Assembly (NCBI GenBank): GCA_050179685.1
Contig: JBFXEW010000010.1
Location: 65,907 to 129,906 of the forward strand
Direction: 5' to 3'
DNA: 64,000 bases
DNA from: GWE2-40-63 sp050179685
GTDB lineage: Bacteria; Bacteroidota; Bacteroidia; Bacteroidales; SZUA-534
A program made the translations under genes and the position numbers. This document shows positions 25,250 to 32,083 of the stretch, in pieces (positions within the stretch are counted from its first letter, which is position 1; each line of letters opens with the position of its first letter). The notes beneath the pieces were generated by a model, which searched no databases, was not told the DNA's origin, and saw only the letters and a program-made list of their open reading frames with translations.

Positions 25250-25298
25250 GCGGTGCAAATAATTGGTTGCCATGGAATACCAGAATACCATGTACCGC
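25250..25298. repeat. 49 bp palindrome-ended element, copy 1
   Basis: Begins GCGGTGCA and ends TGTACCGC (one mismatch in the arms). Its first 31 bases are identical to copy 2 at 25587. Confidence 0.75.
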
Positions 25299-25358
25299 AA
25301 TTTACAGGGGTCAATTAGAACCCTAATATTAACGGCAAATTTCTATTATTTTCCTTAT

Positions 25359-25377
25359 TGAACCCTTTCAGGGTTCA
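25359..25377. repeat. Palindrome TGAACCC/GGGTTCA
   Basis: Perfect 7 bp arms with a 5-base loop. One of a cluster of stem-loops in this gene-free stretch. Confidence 0.7.
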
Positions 25378-25398
25378 TGGATTGGTGCGGATTTGCAA

Positions 25399-25417
25399 CC
25401 GTAGGTTGCGCCTACGG
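25399..25417. repeat. Palindrome CCGTAGG/CCTACGG
   Basis: Perfect 7 bp arms around TTGCG. The core CGTAGG also forms the stem of the palindrome inside the RAYT gene at 27445-27480. Confidence 0.72.
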
Positions 25418-25545
25418 CTATTGTTATTCAACTCTACGAGTTGGTAGACTTATAGCCGAATAGAAACCTTAAAGGTCTTTGTTTCCAACAATCTAAGGCA
25501 GGTGCTCAGAGGGGCGAGAACCCTGAAGGGGTGCCATAATAATAG

Positions 25546-25565
25546 CCCCGGGTGTGAACCCGGGG
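25546..25565. repeat. Palindrome CCCCGGGT/ACCCGGGG
   Basis: Perfect 8 bp arms with a 4-base loop in the palindrome field. Confidence 0.72.
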
Positions 25566-25586
25566 TTTAGTTTACCCCCTACAAAT

Positions 25587-25635
25587 GCGGTGCAAATAAT
25601 TGGTTGCCATGGAATACTGAATTCTCATGCACCGC
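25587..25635. repeat. 49 bp palindrome-ended element, copy 2
   Basis: Perfect 8 bp terminal arms GCGGTGCA/TGCACCGC. Same length and same first 31 bases as copy 1, 337 bases away; the 18 bases at the right end have diverged. Confidence 0.75.
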
Positions 25636-25728
25636 AACCAGGCCACAGTTCACAGTTCGTAGTCCTCAGACAGCAACTAGCCGGCAGCCATTAATGAACC
25701 ATCGGTCTCCGATTGATAACTAATCAAC

Positions 25729-25755
25729 CCTGTCAGGGATTCAAACCCTGACAGG
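25729..25755. repeat. Palindrome CCTGTCAGGG/CCCTGACAGG
   Basis: Perfect 10 bp arms with a 7-base loop, the strongest stem of this cluster. No U-run follows, so it is not a simple terminator. Confidence 0.75.
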
Positions 25756-25878
25756 ATTAATGCGCTTCTGTCAACGATTCTACCTTGCGGGACATGATGG
25801 GGTAGTAGTCAGAAACCAGTAACCAGTCCGCAGTCTTCAGCCCTCAGTTCCCAGTCGTGAGTCTAAATTCTCCAGCAA

Positions 25879-26598
25879 CTATTCCTCAGGTTCCTCCTCC
25901 TCCCCTTTGCGGCGTTTTTTAACCACTATGTTATTATCGGCAATAATGGTGGCTACGGTACGGGCAAATTCGCCGTAGGTGGCATCGTTAAGTGCTTCCA
26001 TAGCGCGCAGGTACTGCACCAACTTATCGTTAATAAGGGCCAGCACTTCCTTTTTTAATTCAGAGGCATTGGCCTGGGTGCTTTCGCGGGCCCGTTCGGC
26101 CTCGTAGGCAACGCGGGCCGTATCGAACTCGCTTTGTGCCGTTTGCAGGCTGGCAAGTATCTCGGCACAGCCCGGGAGCAGGGCAATGGCTGCCTGCATC
26201 TCAGGTGCTGCCAAATCGCCCAAAAGGGAGTTTATCAGGGCCGATTCGGTGGCAAAACTTTCGTTGATAATTTTCAAACCATATTTATCGATTACTTTTC
26301 CGAGTTTCAGGGCTGCGGCTCGGATTTCCGCATCGGGGTGAGCGGTATTGGCTTTTATCAGCAAGTTCATTGCCCGAACCGGTTGGTCACGGGCCTCGTC
26401 TTTGGTTTCGAGTTCACTTTCGACTTTGGTGCGTCTGATGGCGGCTGTTAATGTGTTGGTAAGGTCCCCAAGGGTGGTAAACATATTGGGCAGATAAGCA
26501 TCGGTAGTTAATCCGGAGCTTTTGTAAGCTTCCACAAGGCGCGTGCTTGTGGCAGCTACCTCGGTGGTGCGACTTGTACGAATCATTTTTTCAATCAT
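25879..26598 (-). CDS. DUF6261-like hypothetical protein
   Basis: 239 residues from the ATG at 26598 (MIEKMIRTSRTTEVAATSTR). A longer reading to 26820 only adds low-quality sequence. Helix-rich, alanine-rich protein with no signal or membrane span, ending in a charged tail (KKRRKGEEEEPEE). It resembles the Bacteroidota DUF6261 group, whose function is unknown to me. Its upstream region carries the 42 bp dyad array, which could be its control region. RAYT lies just beyond, so it may belong to a mobile neighbourhood. Confidence 0.68.
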   Translation of the reverse strand: MIEKMIRTSRTTEVAATSTRLVEAYKSSGLTTDAYLPNMFTTLGDLTNTLTAAIRRTKVESELETKDEARDQPVRAMNLLIKANTAHPDAEIRAAALKLGKVIDKYGLKIINESFATESALINSLLGDLAAPEMQAAIALLPGCAEILASLQTAQSEFDTARVAYEAERARESTQANASELKKEVLALINDKLVQYLRAMEALNDATYGEFARTVATIIADNNIVVKKRRKGEEEEPEE

Positions 26599-27146
26599 GG
26601 TGGTAAATTTTAAGGTTAAACATGGGCCCGGGAAGACTTTTACAAAAGAGAGAAAGGTTGATTCAGCCAAACAAGGGCCGTTGAATGTAAGCAAGTTACC
26701 ACCCTTTTTACAGTTTTTACAACTACCAATATATGTTTTTGAGCACAACTTCTTTTTTTTGCTTAGCGAAGCATGGTACGTTTGTACAAGTCCTGCTTTT
26801 TTTTGTAGAGCATTGTACATTAGTACAACGTATGAAAAAATTTTTGGTGGACCCTTGTACGTATGTACAAAGCATGAAAAAAGTTTTGGTCGAGGCTTGT
26901 ACGTATGTACAAAGCATGAAAAAAGTTTTGGCCGAGGCTTGTACGTATGTACAAAGCATAAAAAAACTTTTGGCCGAGGCTTGTACGTAGGTACAAAGCA
27001 TAAAAAAACTTTTGGTGGAGCCTTGTACGTATGTACAAAGCATAAAAAAAGTTTTGGTGGAGCTTTGTACGTATATACAAAGCTTCCTTTTTACCCGGGG
27101 CTTTAAACGTTTGTGAATGGTGCTTTTTCCATTCGGATATATGGTT
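26599..27146. other. Intergenic region between DUF6261 gene and RAYT
   Basis: About 550 bases dominated by the 42 bp dyad array (26774-27084). Several reading frames stay open on both strands here only because the repeat period is a multiple of three, so I do not call a gene. Confidence 0.7.
26774..27084. repeat. Array of seven TTGTAC-N4-GTACAA dyads at 42 bp period (plus one degenerate copy)
   Basis: Dyads begin at 26813, 26855, 26897, 26939, 26981, 27023 and 27065, exactly 42 bp apart. A degenerate copy sits at about 26774. The usual core is TTGTACGTATGTACAA. The first copy (TTGTACATTAGTACAA) and last copy (AGCTTTGTA/TACAAAGCT, 9 bp arms) vary. The spacers are near-identical A/T-runs followed by TTTTGGTGGAGC or TTTTGGCCGAGGC. 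No unique spacers, so not CRISPR. 42 bp is four helical turns, so all dyads lie on one face of the DNA. Confidence 0.9.
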
Positions 27147-27767
27147 TTATTTTAACGTATCGTTATCCCAATTTGCAGGGTTGTTTATGATGTATTCCGA
27201 TATCTTCCTATACGATTGCTCATTGCGTATTATGTGTTCATAGTAATTGCGTTGCCATATTTTTTTATCAAATGGTTGCCAATTATTTTTCTTCACACCA
27301 CGTATATATTCATTGGTTGTCATTGTTTTATACCAATCCATTGCATCGCCGATGGTGGCCTTGTATTTTATATTATCAATGCCGTAATTATTATCGGAAC
27401 GCCCACGTTCGTCGTTTTCGGGACGCCTACGTTCGTTGTTTTCGGGATGCCCACGTAGGGGCGCGCCTACGCGGGCGTCCATCATGGTGGCATTCGTTGA
27501 AATATTTTCGATAATACAATGGAAATGGTTTGGCATCACAACCATTTCGTGGCAACGTTTGTCGGGGTATTTGTTTTCCAATTCATAATACCATTTTTTA
27601 ACCATAATTCCGGCATCGTTTAATATCATTTCGCCGTTTTCAATTTTCCCAAATAAACAGCTGCGGTTTTGTGTGCAAATGGTTATGAAATATAATCCTG
27701 CCTGCGAATAATCGTAACCTTTCAGGCGTATGCTGCGAAGATGATGTTTAACGGGGTCGTAGGTCAT
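27147..27767 (-). CDS. REP-associated tyrosine transposase (RAYT, IS200/IS605-like Y1 family)
   Basis: 206 residues from ATG 27767 (MTYDPVKHHLRSIRLKGYDY), the usual start of this family. The HUH motif is in MPNHFHCI. The likely catalytic Tyr is in the ISEYIINNP segment near the C-terminus. RAYTs cut and join single-stranded hairpins of REP sequences and are usually single-copy housekeeping-like enzymes. Residues ~100-125 are a repetitive linker (RPENNER-type) encoded by a 24 bp repeat and a 36 bp palindrome. Palindrome arrays lie directly downstream. Confidence 0.88.
   Translation of the reverse strand: MTYDPVKHHLRSIRLKGYDYSQAGLYFITICTQNRSCLFGKIENGEMILNDAGIMVKKWYYELENKYPDKRCHEMVVMPNHFHCIIENISTNATMMDARVGAPLRGHPENNERRRPENDERGRSDNNYGIDNIKYKATIGDAMDWYKTMTTNEYIRGVKKNNWQPFDKKIWQRNYYEHIIRNEQSYRKISEYIINNPANWDNDTLK
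27399..27480. repeat. Repeats and 36 bp palindrome inside the RAYT coding sequence
   Basis: A 24 bp unit (CGCCCACGTTCGTCGTTTTC...) is repeated about twice at 27399-27446, followed by a 36 bp imperfect palindrome at 27445-27480 with GCCC-CGTAGG arms. All of it stays in frame as an 8-residue repeat. Confidence 0.75.
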
Positions 27768-27768
27768 C

Positions 27769-27925
27769 TTATTCGATTTCCATTTTATCAAATTCTTTTA
27801 TCAACCAGTCTGTTTTCGAGAGGGCTACAATTATCTTCTGATAAAAGGCCCTTCTGTTTTTATTTAATTCCCAATTCTTCAGCTTTTTTAAGATCCTGTT
27901 CCGCTCCTCTTTATGATTAAGGCCT
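27769..27925 (-). pseudogene. Possible C-terminal remnant of a gene upstream of RAYT
   Basis: An open minus-strand frame of roughly 50 codons (ending KTDWLIKEFDKMEIE, stop at 27769-27771) has coding-like composition but no start codon. It stops one base before the RAYT ATG. I do not recognise the family. Its 5' side merges into the 111 bp direct repeat, suggesting a truncation there. Confidence 0.35.
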
Positions 27926-28034
27926 TGCGTTTATCTTTATTATTCGTGCTGTTTGGGTTCACAGTAATTGCATTCATTTAACCAAGGCTATAAAATTATT
28001 TTATCCCAAAGTCCTTATCAGGTAATTTATTGGT
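27924..28034. repeat. 111 bp direct repeat, copy 1
   Basis: Matches 33724-33834 at about 98 of 111 positions by eye, same orientation. On the minus strand it encodes MNAITVNPNSTNN..., like the start of short DUF2683-type proteins, but the frame ends after 29 codons. It marks one edge of the 28-33.7 kb accessory block. Confidence 0.8.
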
Positions 28035-28057
28035 CTAATACGTCCCGCGCTAACCGC

Positions 28058-29008
28058 TTATTGTTTTGTGTGCTCTTTTACAAATTCCAGGATATCGTTT
28101 TTAATATGTTCCGAAGGTTCATGTCCAATGTCTTTATAGGTCTTTAGTTCCGCATGAATAGCCTGCTCCACATATACCTCTATACAACGGTTCCATCGTT
28201 CCGGCTGCATTTGTTCTCCAAGCACCGTATAAATAATGGCTCTTTCATTGTCATCATAGGCATCGTCGTAGCTTGCCGCATCGTTGTCGTCAAGTTTGCC
28301 CATAAAAAGAAACTGCGGGGTATGCTTAAAAGCCAGCGAATCGAAATGCCGGCCCGTAATTTCATAAAAATCGTTGGTCCCCAGCGGATAATTTAGCGCG
28401 GTATTATCCAACGAATCGACCGGCAACATTAGTATCCCGTTTAAACCCCCGGCAATGCAGGCGCTTACCTTATCGGGATGCAGTGCGGAAAAGCGGTTGG
28501 CAAAGGTTCCGGAAGCAGAAAAACCTGTTAGCACCATTCCCTCGTTTATTGAATAACCCCGTGAAACGAGCTTTTCCTTTGCATCAGCCACCATCGCCAA
28601 TAGCTGTATGTCGATTCGTTCTAAAGCGTTTTCTTTTTGAAGCATCACATCGCGGTCGAGCGCATGAGTATAGATTCTCCAGTTTTCTTTTCCCCGTGGA
28701 AAAACCGGGATAAGCAAGGGATAGCCCAGCTCATGCGCTAAAAAATTACCCAGGTTTCTTTTGTTGGTGGCCAGATTTTCGGCCTGTTTCCGGTGGTCGT
28801 CCATAGCATCGCTGGTAAAGCCGGTATTATTGGGTTCAACAATAAGCGATACGGAATTATCAGGTGCTATTTCATCGGGAATAAATAAGAAGTAGTCGAA
28901 ATTAAAACCCGGGCTGGCATCGGAAGAAACGGTAATTAGTTCACCGTCGATTTTTGAACAGCCGTGAAATAAAATAAGTAAGGGAAGTATTGCTGCAAGT
29001 TTTTTCAT
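28058..29008 (-). CDS. Lipoprotein with alpha/beta-hydrolase fold
   Basis: 316 residues. The lipobox ends at Cys17 (LILFHGC). The domain has the features of an alpha/beta hydrolase of the depolymerase/esterase kind: nucleophile Ser164 in TGFSASG, a likely acid around FMGKLDDND and a His in DIGHEP. Probably an outer-membrane or periplasmic esterase; substrate unknown. It is the first intact gene inside the pair of 111 bp direct repeats. Confidence 0.72.
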   Translation of the reverse strand: MKKLAAILPLLILFHGCSKIDGELITVSSDASPGFNFDYFLFIPDEIAPDNSVSLIVEPNNTGFTSDAMDDHRKQAENLATNKRNLGNFLAHELGYPLLIPVFPRGKENWRIYTHALDRDVMLQKENALERIDIQLLAMVADAKEKLVSRGYSINEGMVLTGFSASGTFANRFSALHPDKVSACIAGGLNGILMLPVDSLDNTALNYPLGTNDFYEITGRHFDSLAFKHTPQFLFMGKLDDNDAASYDDAYDDNERAIIYTVLGEQMQPERWNRCIEVYVEQAIHAELKTYKDIGHEPSEHIKNDILEFVKEHTKQ

Positions 29009-29150
29009 TGTTGATTGTTTTTATGGTTAATATATTGATGCTGTTTTGTTACAGAAAATCGCCCTTTTAATCTCCTTAAGGCGATGCTTGCTCCGATGGA
29101 ACAAAGCAAGTGTTTCCGCCACCGCAGAAGGTGAAATAGGCTTAACTAAA

Positions 29151-29714
29151 TTACATTGAATAGTATTTCTCAATTCCACCAAAGCCTTTAATCAGTTTGT
29201 TTTCTTTCGTCTTAATTATAAAATTCCGGAGACGTTTATTAAACTCCTCGGGTCTTTTCCGGGCACTTTCGATGTAGGCAATCCGGATTCGTTTATAGGG
29301 CTCTGAAAATTTTTGATAATTCTCCCAAACCACCTTATCCGATTTTAACTCCTCAATAAGGTCTTTGGGAAAGATAAACTCCTGCTGAATTATTTTTAAG
29401 GCTTCATTCCTTATGGAATGGTGAACCATGTTGTTTTCAAAAAGCCATTTCAAGCGTTCAATATTTGCTTGTGAGTAGGTCGAGTTTTTTCTTCGCCGGC
29501 AAAACCGTTGAACAGCCGTTTCATGGTTTAATGATTTAATTGTACTGTCAATCCACCCGAAACACAGGGCTTCTTCAACAGCGTCGTTGTAAACAATTCG
29601 TTCTTTACCTGATTTTTTCAAGGGATATTCCAACCAAATATCATCCTCGATCTCAAAATTTGCTTCGAGCCATTTTCTCCAGTCTTTTCTATCTGCAAAA
29701 TAAAGGGTATTCAT
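29151..29714 (-). CDS. YdeI/OmpD-associated family protein
   Basis: 187 residues. The sequence follows the YdeI pattern: an N-terminal DRKDWRKWLEANF, the core YNDAVEEALCFGWIDSTIKS and a C-terminal basic segment on helix pairs (ARKRPEEFNKRLRNFI). Homologues are cytosolic and have been linked to resistance against cationic peptides or bacteriocins; the mechanism is unclear. No operon partner within 70 bases. Confidence 0.82.
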   Translation of the reverse strand: MNTLYFADRKDWRKWLEANFEIEDDIWLEYPLKKSGKERIVYNDAVEEALCFGWIDSTIKSLNHETAVQRFCRRRKNSTYSQANIERLKWLFENNMVHHSIRNEALKIIQQEFIFPKDLIEELKSDKVVWENYQKFSEPYKRIRIAYIESARKRPEEFNKRLRNFIIKTKENKLIKGFGGIEKYYSM

Positions 29715-29785
29715 TTTTTTCTTAATTACTGGCAGCTAAAAATTTAAATACTACGCTATGCTCAAGACATAAAAATAGCATTTTG

Positions 29786-30445
29786 TTATTTTTCTTTTTG
29801 TGCTTCCAGCTTTTTTGTTAGCTCTATGTGCTTTTCAATATCCCAAGTCAGACCAACATTCTTGACATAGTCTTCTATTGGTTCCATCCCTATTTCGGCA
29901 CGTCTTTCATTTACTTTTTCCGGGTCAATTATTGGATAAACATAAAACTCGCTACCATCAATTTTAATTTGACTTCCATAAATCTGTCTATTTCCTCGCC
30001 TCATTTCTATTCTGTCTACCAATAGAGCAAAATCTTTTGCTTTTAAAGTTCCTTTTTCGACAGATTCTCTCATTAATGGTAGATATTTAAGTTGAGTTTC
30101 AAAGTCGGCGTGTTGAATAACCAAAAATAAGGTATGGTTTCCTTTTTCCCCAATAACATCGGCACCCAGCCAACCGTGCTCATTGAGAATCTTCTCAACC
30201 TTTATAAGGTTTATCGAATCATTTTTATTCATTAATTCAACAAGAGTTACTAATTCCAAATTCTCAGACTCTGTGCGTGATTTAATTAACAATTCATTTA
30301 TTCGAATTCGATCTTTTTGGTCTTCTTGGTGAATTGTGTCAAGTTGAGCTATTAATGAAGTATAGAAATCTCTTTTATTCTGGGTTTGTCCGAAAGAAAA
30401 GCTGACCAATAAAAGACTGGCAATTATTAATGTTGATTTTTTCAT
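29786..30445 (-). CDS. DUF6624-type secreted hypothetical protein
   Basis: 219 residues with a signal peptide (LIIASLLLVSFSFGQ). The core carries the pattern W-G-V-GEKG-LFLVIQHADFETQ, LPLMRESVEKG and RRGNRQIYGSQI, which I associate with DUF6624. The domain is common in Bacteroidota, often as small secreted proteins; function unknown. The cassette array begins 36 bases upstream of its start, so this gene could be the last fixed neighbour or a former cassette gene. Confidence 0.7.
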   Translation of the reverse strand: MKKSTLIIASLLLVSFSFGQTQNKRDFYTSLIAQLDTIHQEDQKDRIRINELLIKSRTESENLELVTLVELMNKNDSINLIKVEKILNEHGWLGADVIGEKGNHTLFLVIQHADFETQLKYLPLMRESVEKGTLKAKDFALLVDRIEMRRGNRQIYGSQIKIDGSEFYVYPIIDPEKVNERRAEIGMEPIEDYVKNVGLTWDIEKHIELTKKLEAQKEK

Positions 30446-30480
30446 AGGATAATCTGCTTGTATAGGTTTCTTTAATGAAT

Positions 30481-30609
30481 GCTACGGTGGCAATAAACGC
30501 AGTTGCGTTGTTTGTTTTTTATAGTAAGGTTAAAACTTTAGACTAAAATTAATTTGAAATTGCGACTTTTCCAAGTCCCGCAAACAAGACGTTTAGGCGC
30601 TGATTGGGC
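30481..30609 (-). repeat. attC-like site A
   Basis: About 129 bp. The distal core GCCCAA pairs with the start of its cassette. The proximal core is degenerate (CCGTAGC). About 80% like site B by eye. It begins 8 bases after the restored stop of the toxin gene. Confidence 0.6.
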
Positions 30610-30617
30610 TTAGTTGC

Positions 30618-30935
30618 TCATTCGTCCTCTATATCAGAAAATTTATATGTGTTCTCAATTAATCTAGCACAATTAAGAACTGTAAGAATATCAATCCTAT
30701 TTTAGTCAATAATTTGATAAACAACTCGATAATTTCCTTGAGGAAGTTCCGGTATTGAATCGTCGTTCAATTCTGGAACCATTTTCCCCGTAAGTGGATA
30801 TAATTCTAATATATCAACTGAGTCAAATAATTTATTAACTGTAATTTGAGCGTATTTTTCTGAGTCTTTGGCAATATAATCTCCAATGTCATTTAAATCC
30901 TGAATTGCAGAGTCTGTCCAGATTATTTTATCCAT
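30618..30935 (-). pseudogene. RelE/ParE family toxin interrupted by a stop codon
   Basis: Codons 1-77 (start ATG 30935) show a ParE-like toxin: IIWTDSAIQDLNDIGDYIAK, LYPLTGKMVPEL and GNYRVVYQIID. A TAA at 30702-30704 stops the frame exactly where family members continue. The next 27 codons in the same frame read NRIDILTVLNCARLI... up to a TGA at 30618-30620. This is the expected C-terminal strand, so one base change (for example AAA to TAA) explains the loss. It overlaps the antitoxin gene by 13 bases. The 77-residue product may be inactive. Confidence 0.8.
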
Positions 30936-31105
30936 CTACTTAATTTCTGTTTGGCTTCTTTCTTTGAGTTAATACGTCCATTTTTAGAATCATCCAATCC
31001 TTTTTGTATTTTCTCAAGATAAATCAACCGCTCAATAACTTGATCTATTGTGAAATTTTCAGGGAGATTATCCAATGAATTTCTAATTTGAGTCTTTGTA
31101 ATCAT
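30923..31105 (-). CDS. Antitoxin partner of the RelE/ParE toxin
   Basis: 60 residues, helical and charged (ENFTIDQVIERLIYLEKIQK, ending in KQKLSRWIK). Its length and position upstream of the toxin are typical of small antitoxins paired with ParE in Bacteroidota. The 13-base overlap with the toxin start implies coupled translation. The DNA-binding and toxin-binding parts cannot be separated by eye. It occupies cassette 4 of the array; toxin-antitoxin pairs are common stabilising cargo of such arrays. Confidence 0.75.
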   Translation of the reverse strand: MITKTQIRNSLDNLPENFTIDQVIERLIYLEKIQKGLDDSKNGRINSKKEAKQKLSRWIK

Positions 31106-31176
31106 AGCCTATGTTTTTATTCAAATTTAAGAAATTTATTTGAAGTTATCGTTTTGCGCTGAGTTTTCGCTATTAG

Positions 31177-31309
31177 GCCCAACGTTGGCAATAAACGCAG
31201 TTGCGTTGTTTTTTTCCTATAGTAAGGTTAAAATTAAAGACTAAAAGTAAATTGAAATTGTGATTTTTCCAACTACTACAAGCAAGACGTAAGAGCGTGG
31301 GTTGGGTGC
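31177..31309 (-). repeat. attC-like site B
   Basis: 133 bp. On the minus strand it starts with GCACCCAAC (core RYYYAAC) and ends with AACGTTGGGC (core GTTRRRY). The distal core is a perfect 9-base complement of the start of its cassette (GTTGGGTGC at 31928-31936). Internal hairpin AACGCA-GT-TGCGTT. Confidence 0.68.
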
Positions 31310-31505
31310 TGACCTTTATTTTGGTCTTTCCTATTATTACTCTGGTGTTTGGGTTTGTGGTAAAAGCTCTTTTGAAATCTGAAATTATCGGTCTGTGTGT
31401 TTTAATTAAACGACAGGATACTTTGAGTGCTATGCTCCTATTCCTTTATTTACTAAGGTTTATCCGCTTTTTATGGGTTAAAATCAAGCTATCAGTGGGC
31501 TAATC

Positions 31506-31802
31506 CTATAAGGGAGATGGGCGGCAACTTTTAGCCAACACGTGTTCTAAACTATCCATCGTTAATTCCAAAATATCCAACAGTAGTTCCAAACTATCCA
31601 ACACAAAAACACAAATATCCAACGGTAGTTCCAAACTATCCAACACTAAAACACAAATATCCAACGGGAGTTCCAATTTATCCAACGCAAGATTCCTTTT
31701 ATCCAACGTTAGTTCACTAATGTCCAACGCGAGTTCTCTTTTAGTTGGTGGTAGTTCATTAAATGACGATGGCAATTTCCTTTTTTCTTTTGTTTTTTTC
31801 AA
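31506..31802 (-). CDS. Possible heptad-repeat protein of cassette 3
   Basis: A 98-residue frame built from a seven-residue repeat of the type L-x-L-D-x-L-E (LPLDICV, LVLDSLE and so on), encoded by the 21 bp tandem repeat. The only start available is TTG at 31802; an in-frame TAA lies 9 bases before it and no ATG exists. The amphipathic heptads could form a coiled coil or a leucine-rich solenoid. It is the only reading on the cassette strand in this unit, but the missing ATG leaves open a degraded or non-coding repeat. Confidence 0.35.
   Translation of the reverse strand: MKKTKEKRKLPSSFNELPPTKRELALDISELTLDKRNLALDKLELPLDICVLVLDSLELPLDICVFVLDSLELLLDILELTMDSLEHVLAKSCRPSPL
31532..31762. repeat. 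Eleven-unit 21 bp tandem repeat
   Basis: Consensus TATCCAACGNNAGTTCCAAAC. Eleven consecutive 21-base units without a gap; the inner ones are best conserved and two (31595, 31637) share a CACAAAAACACAAA-type variant half. Confidence 0.88.
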
Positions 31803-31927
31803 GTTTGATTACAAACTATCCTTCTCAATTTCAAAGAACTGTGTTTATGCACTATTAATTTATCTTAAATCCCCTGTTTTTTTTAAGAAAAACTTAGAGT
31901 TCTGCAAAAGTTACTTAGTTCAGGTTT

Positions 31928-32062
31928 GCACCCAACGTTGAGCAGTTTGGCTTCGTTGTGGATTTTCTGACGATTTCATGTCCACGAGGACAAAGAAATC
32001 AAGGAGAAAATCAGCTACGCAAACGGGATGTTAACCCACCATGAGCTATATGCGGTGTGTGC
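31928..32062 (-). repeat. attC-like site C with long stem
   Basis: About 135 bp. The interior is a long imperfect hairpin: GATTTTCT/AGAAAATC, GATTTC/GAAATC and TGTCC-ACGA-GGACA nested in order, with outer GTTTG/CAAAC. The proximal core is AACGTTGGGTGC. The distal end GCACACAC approximates the complement of its cassette start (TTGTGC). Confidence 0.65.
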
Positions 32063-32083
32063 ATAGGCATTATTTAAAAATTG

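Larger units (their letters stand above)
25003..25878. other. Gene-free region rich in REP-like palindromes and duplications
   Basis: No ORF is credible. It contains a 93 bp tandem duplication, two 49 bp elements with GCGGTGCA/TGCACCGC ends, five further perfect or near-perfect palindromes and blocks of CAGT/CAGTC low-complexity sequence (25631-25690, 25806-25866). Palindromes of this kind in this phylum accompany RAYT transposases, one of which lies 1.3 kb further on. Confidence 0.8.

Noticed and set aside
26774..27084. CRISPR array
   Set aside because: The repeats are regular, but the sequence between dyads is itself repeated almost identically; there are no unique spacers and no cas genes nearby.
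26543..27106. Proteins of 60-187 residues read through the 42 bp repeats on both strands
   Set aside because: All frames stay open because 42 is a multiple of three and the unit lacks stops; four mutually overlapping frames cannot all be real and none has a start context or a known family.
31297..31503. 68-residue hydrophobic ORF on the plus strand
   Set aside because: It begins inside attC-like site B, runs against the direction of every cassette gene and resembles no family.
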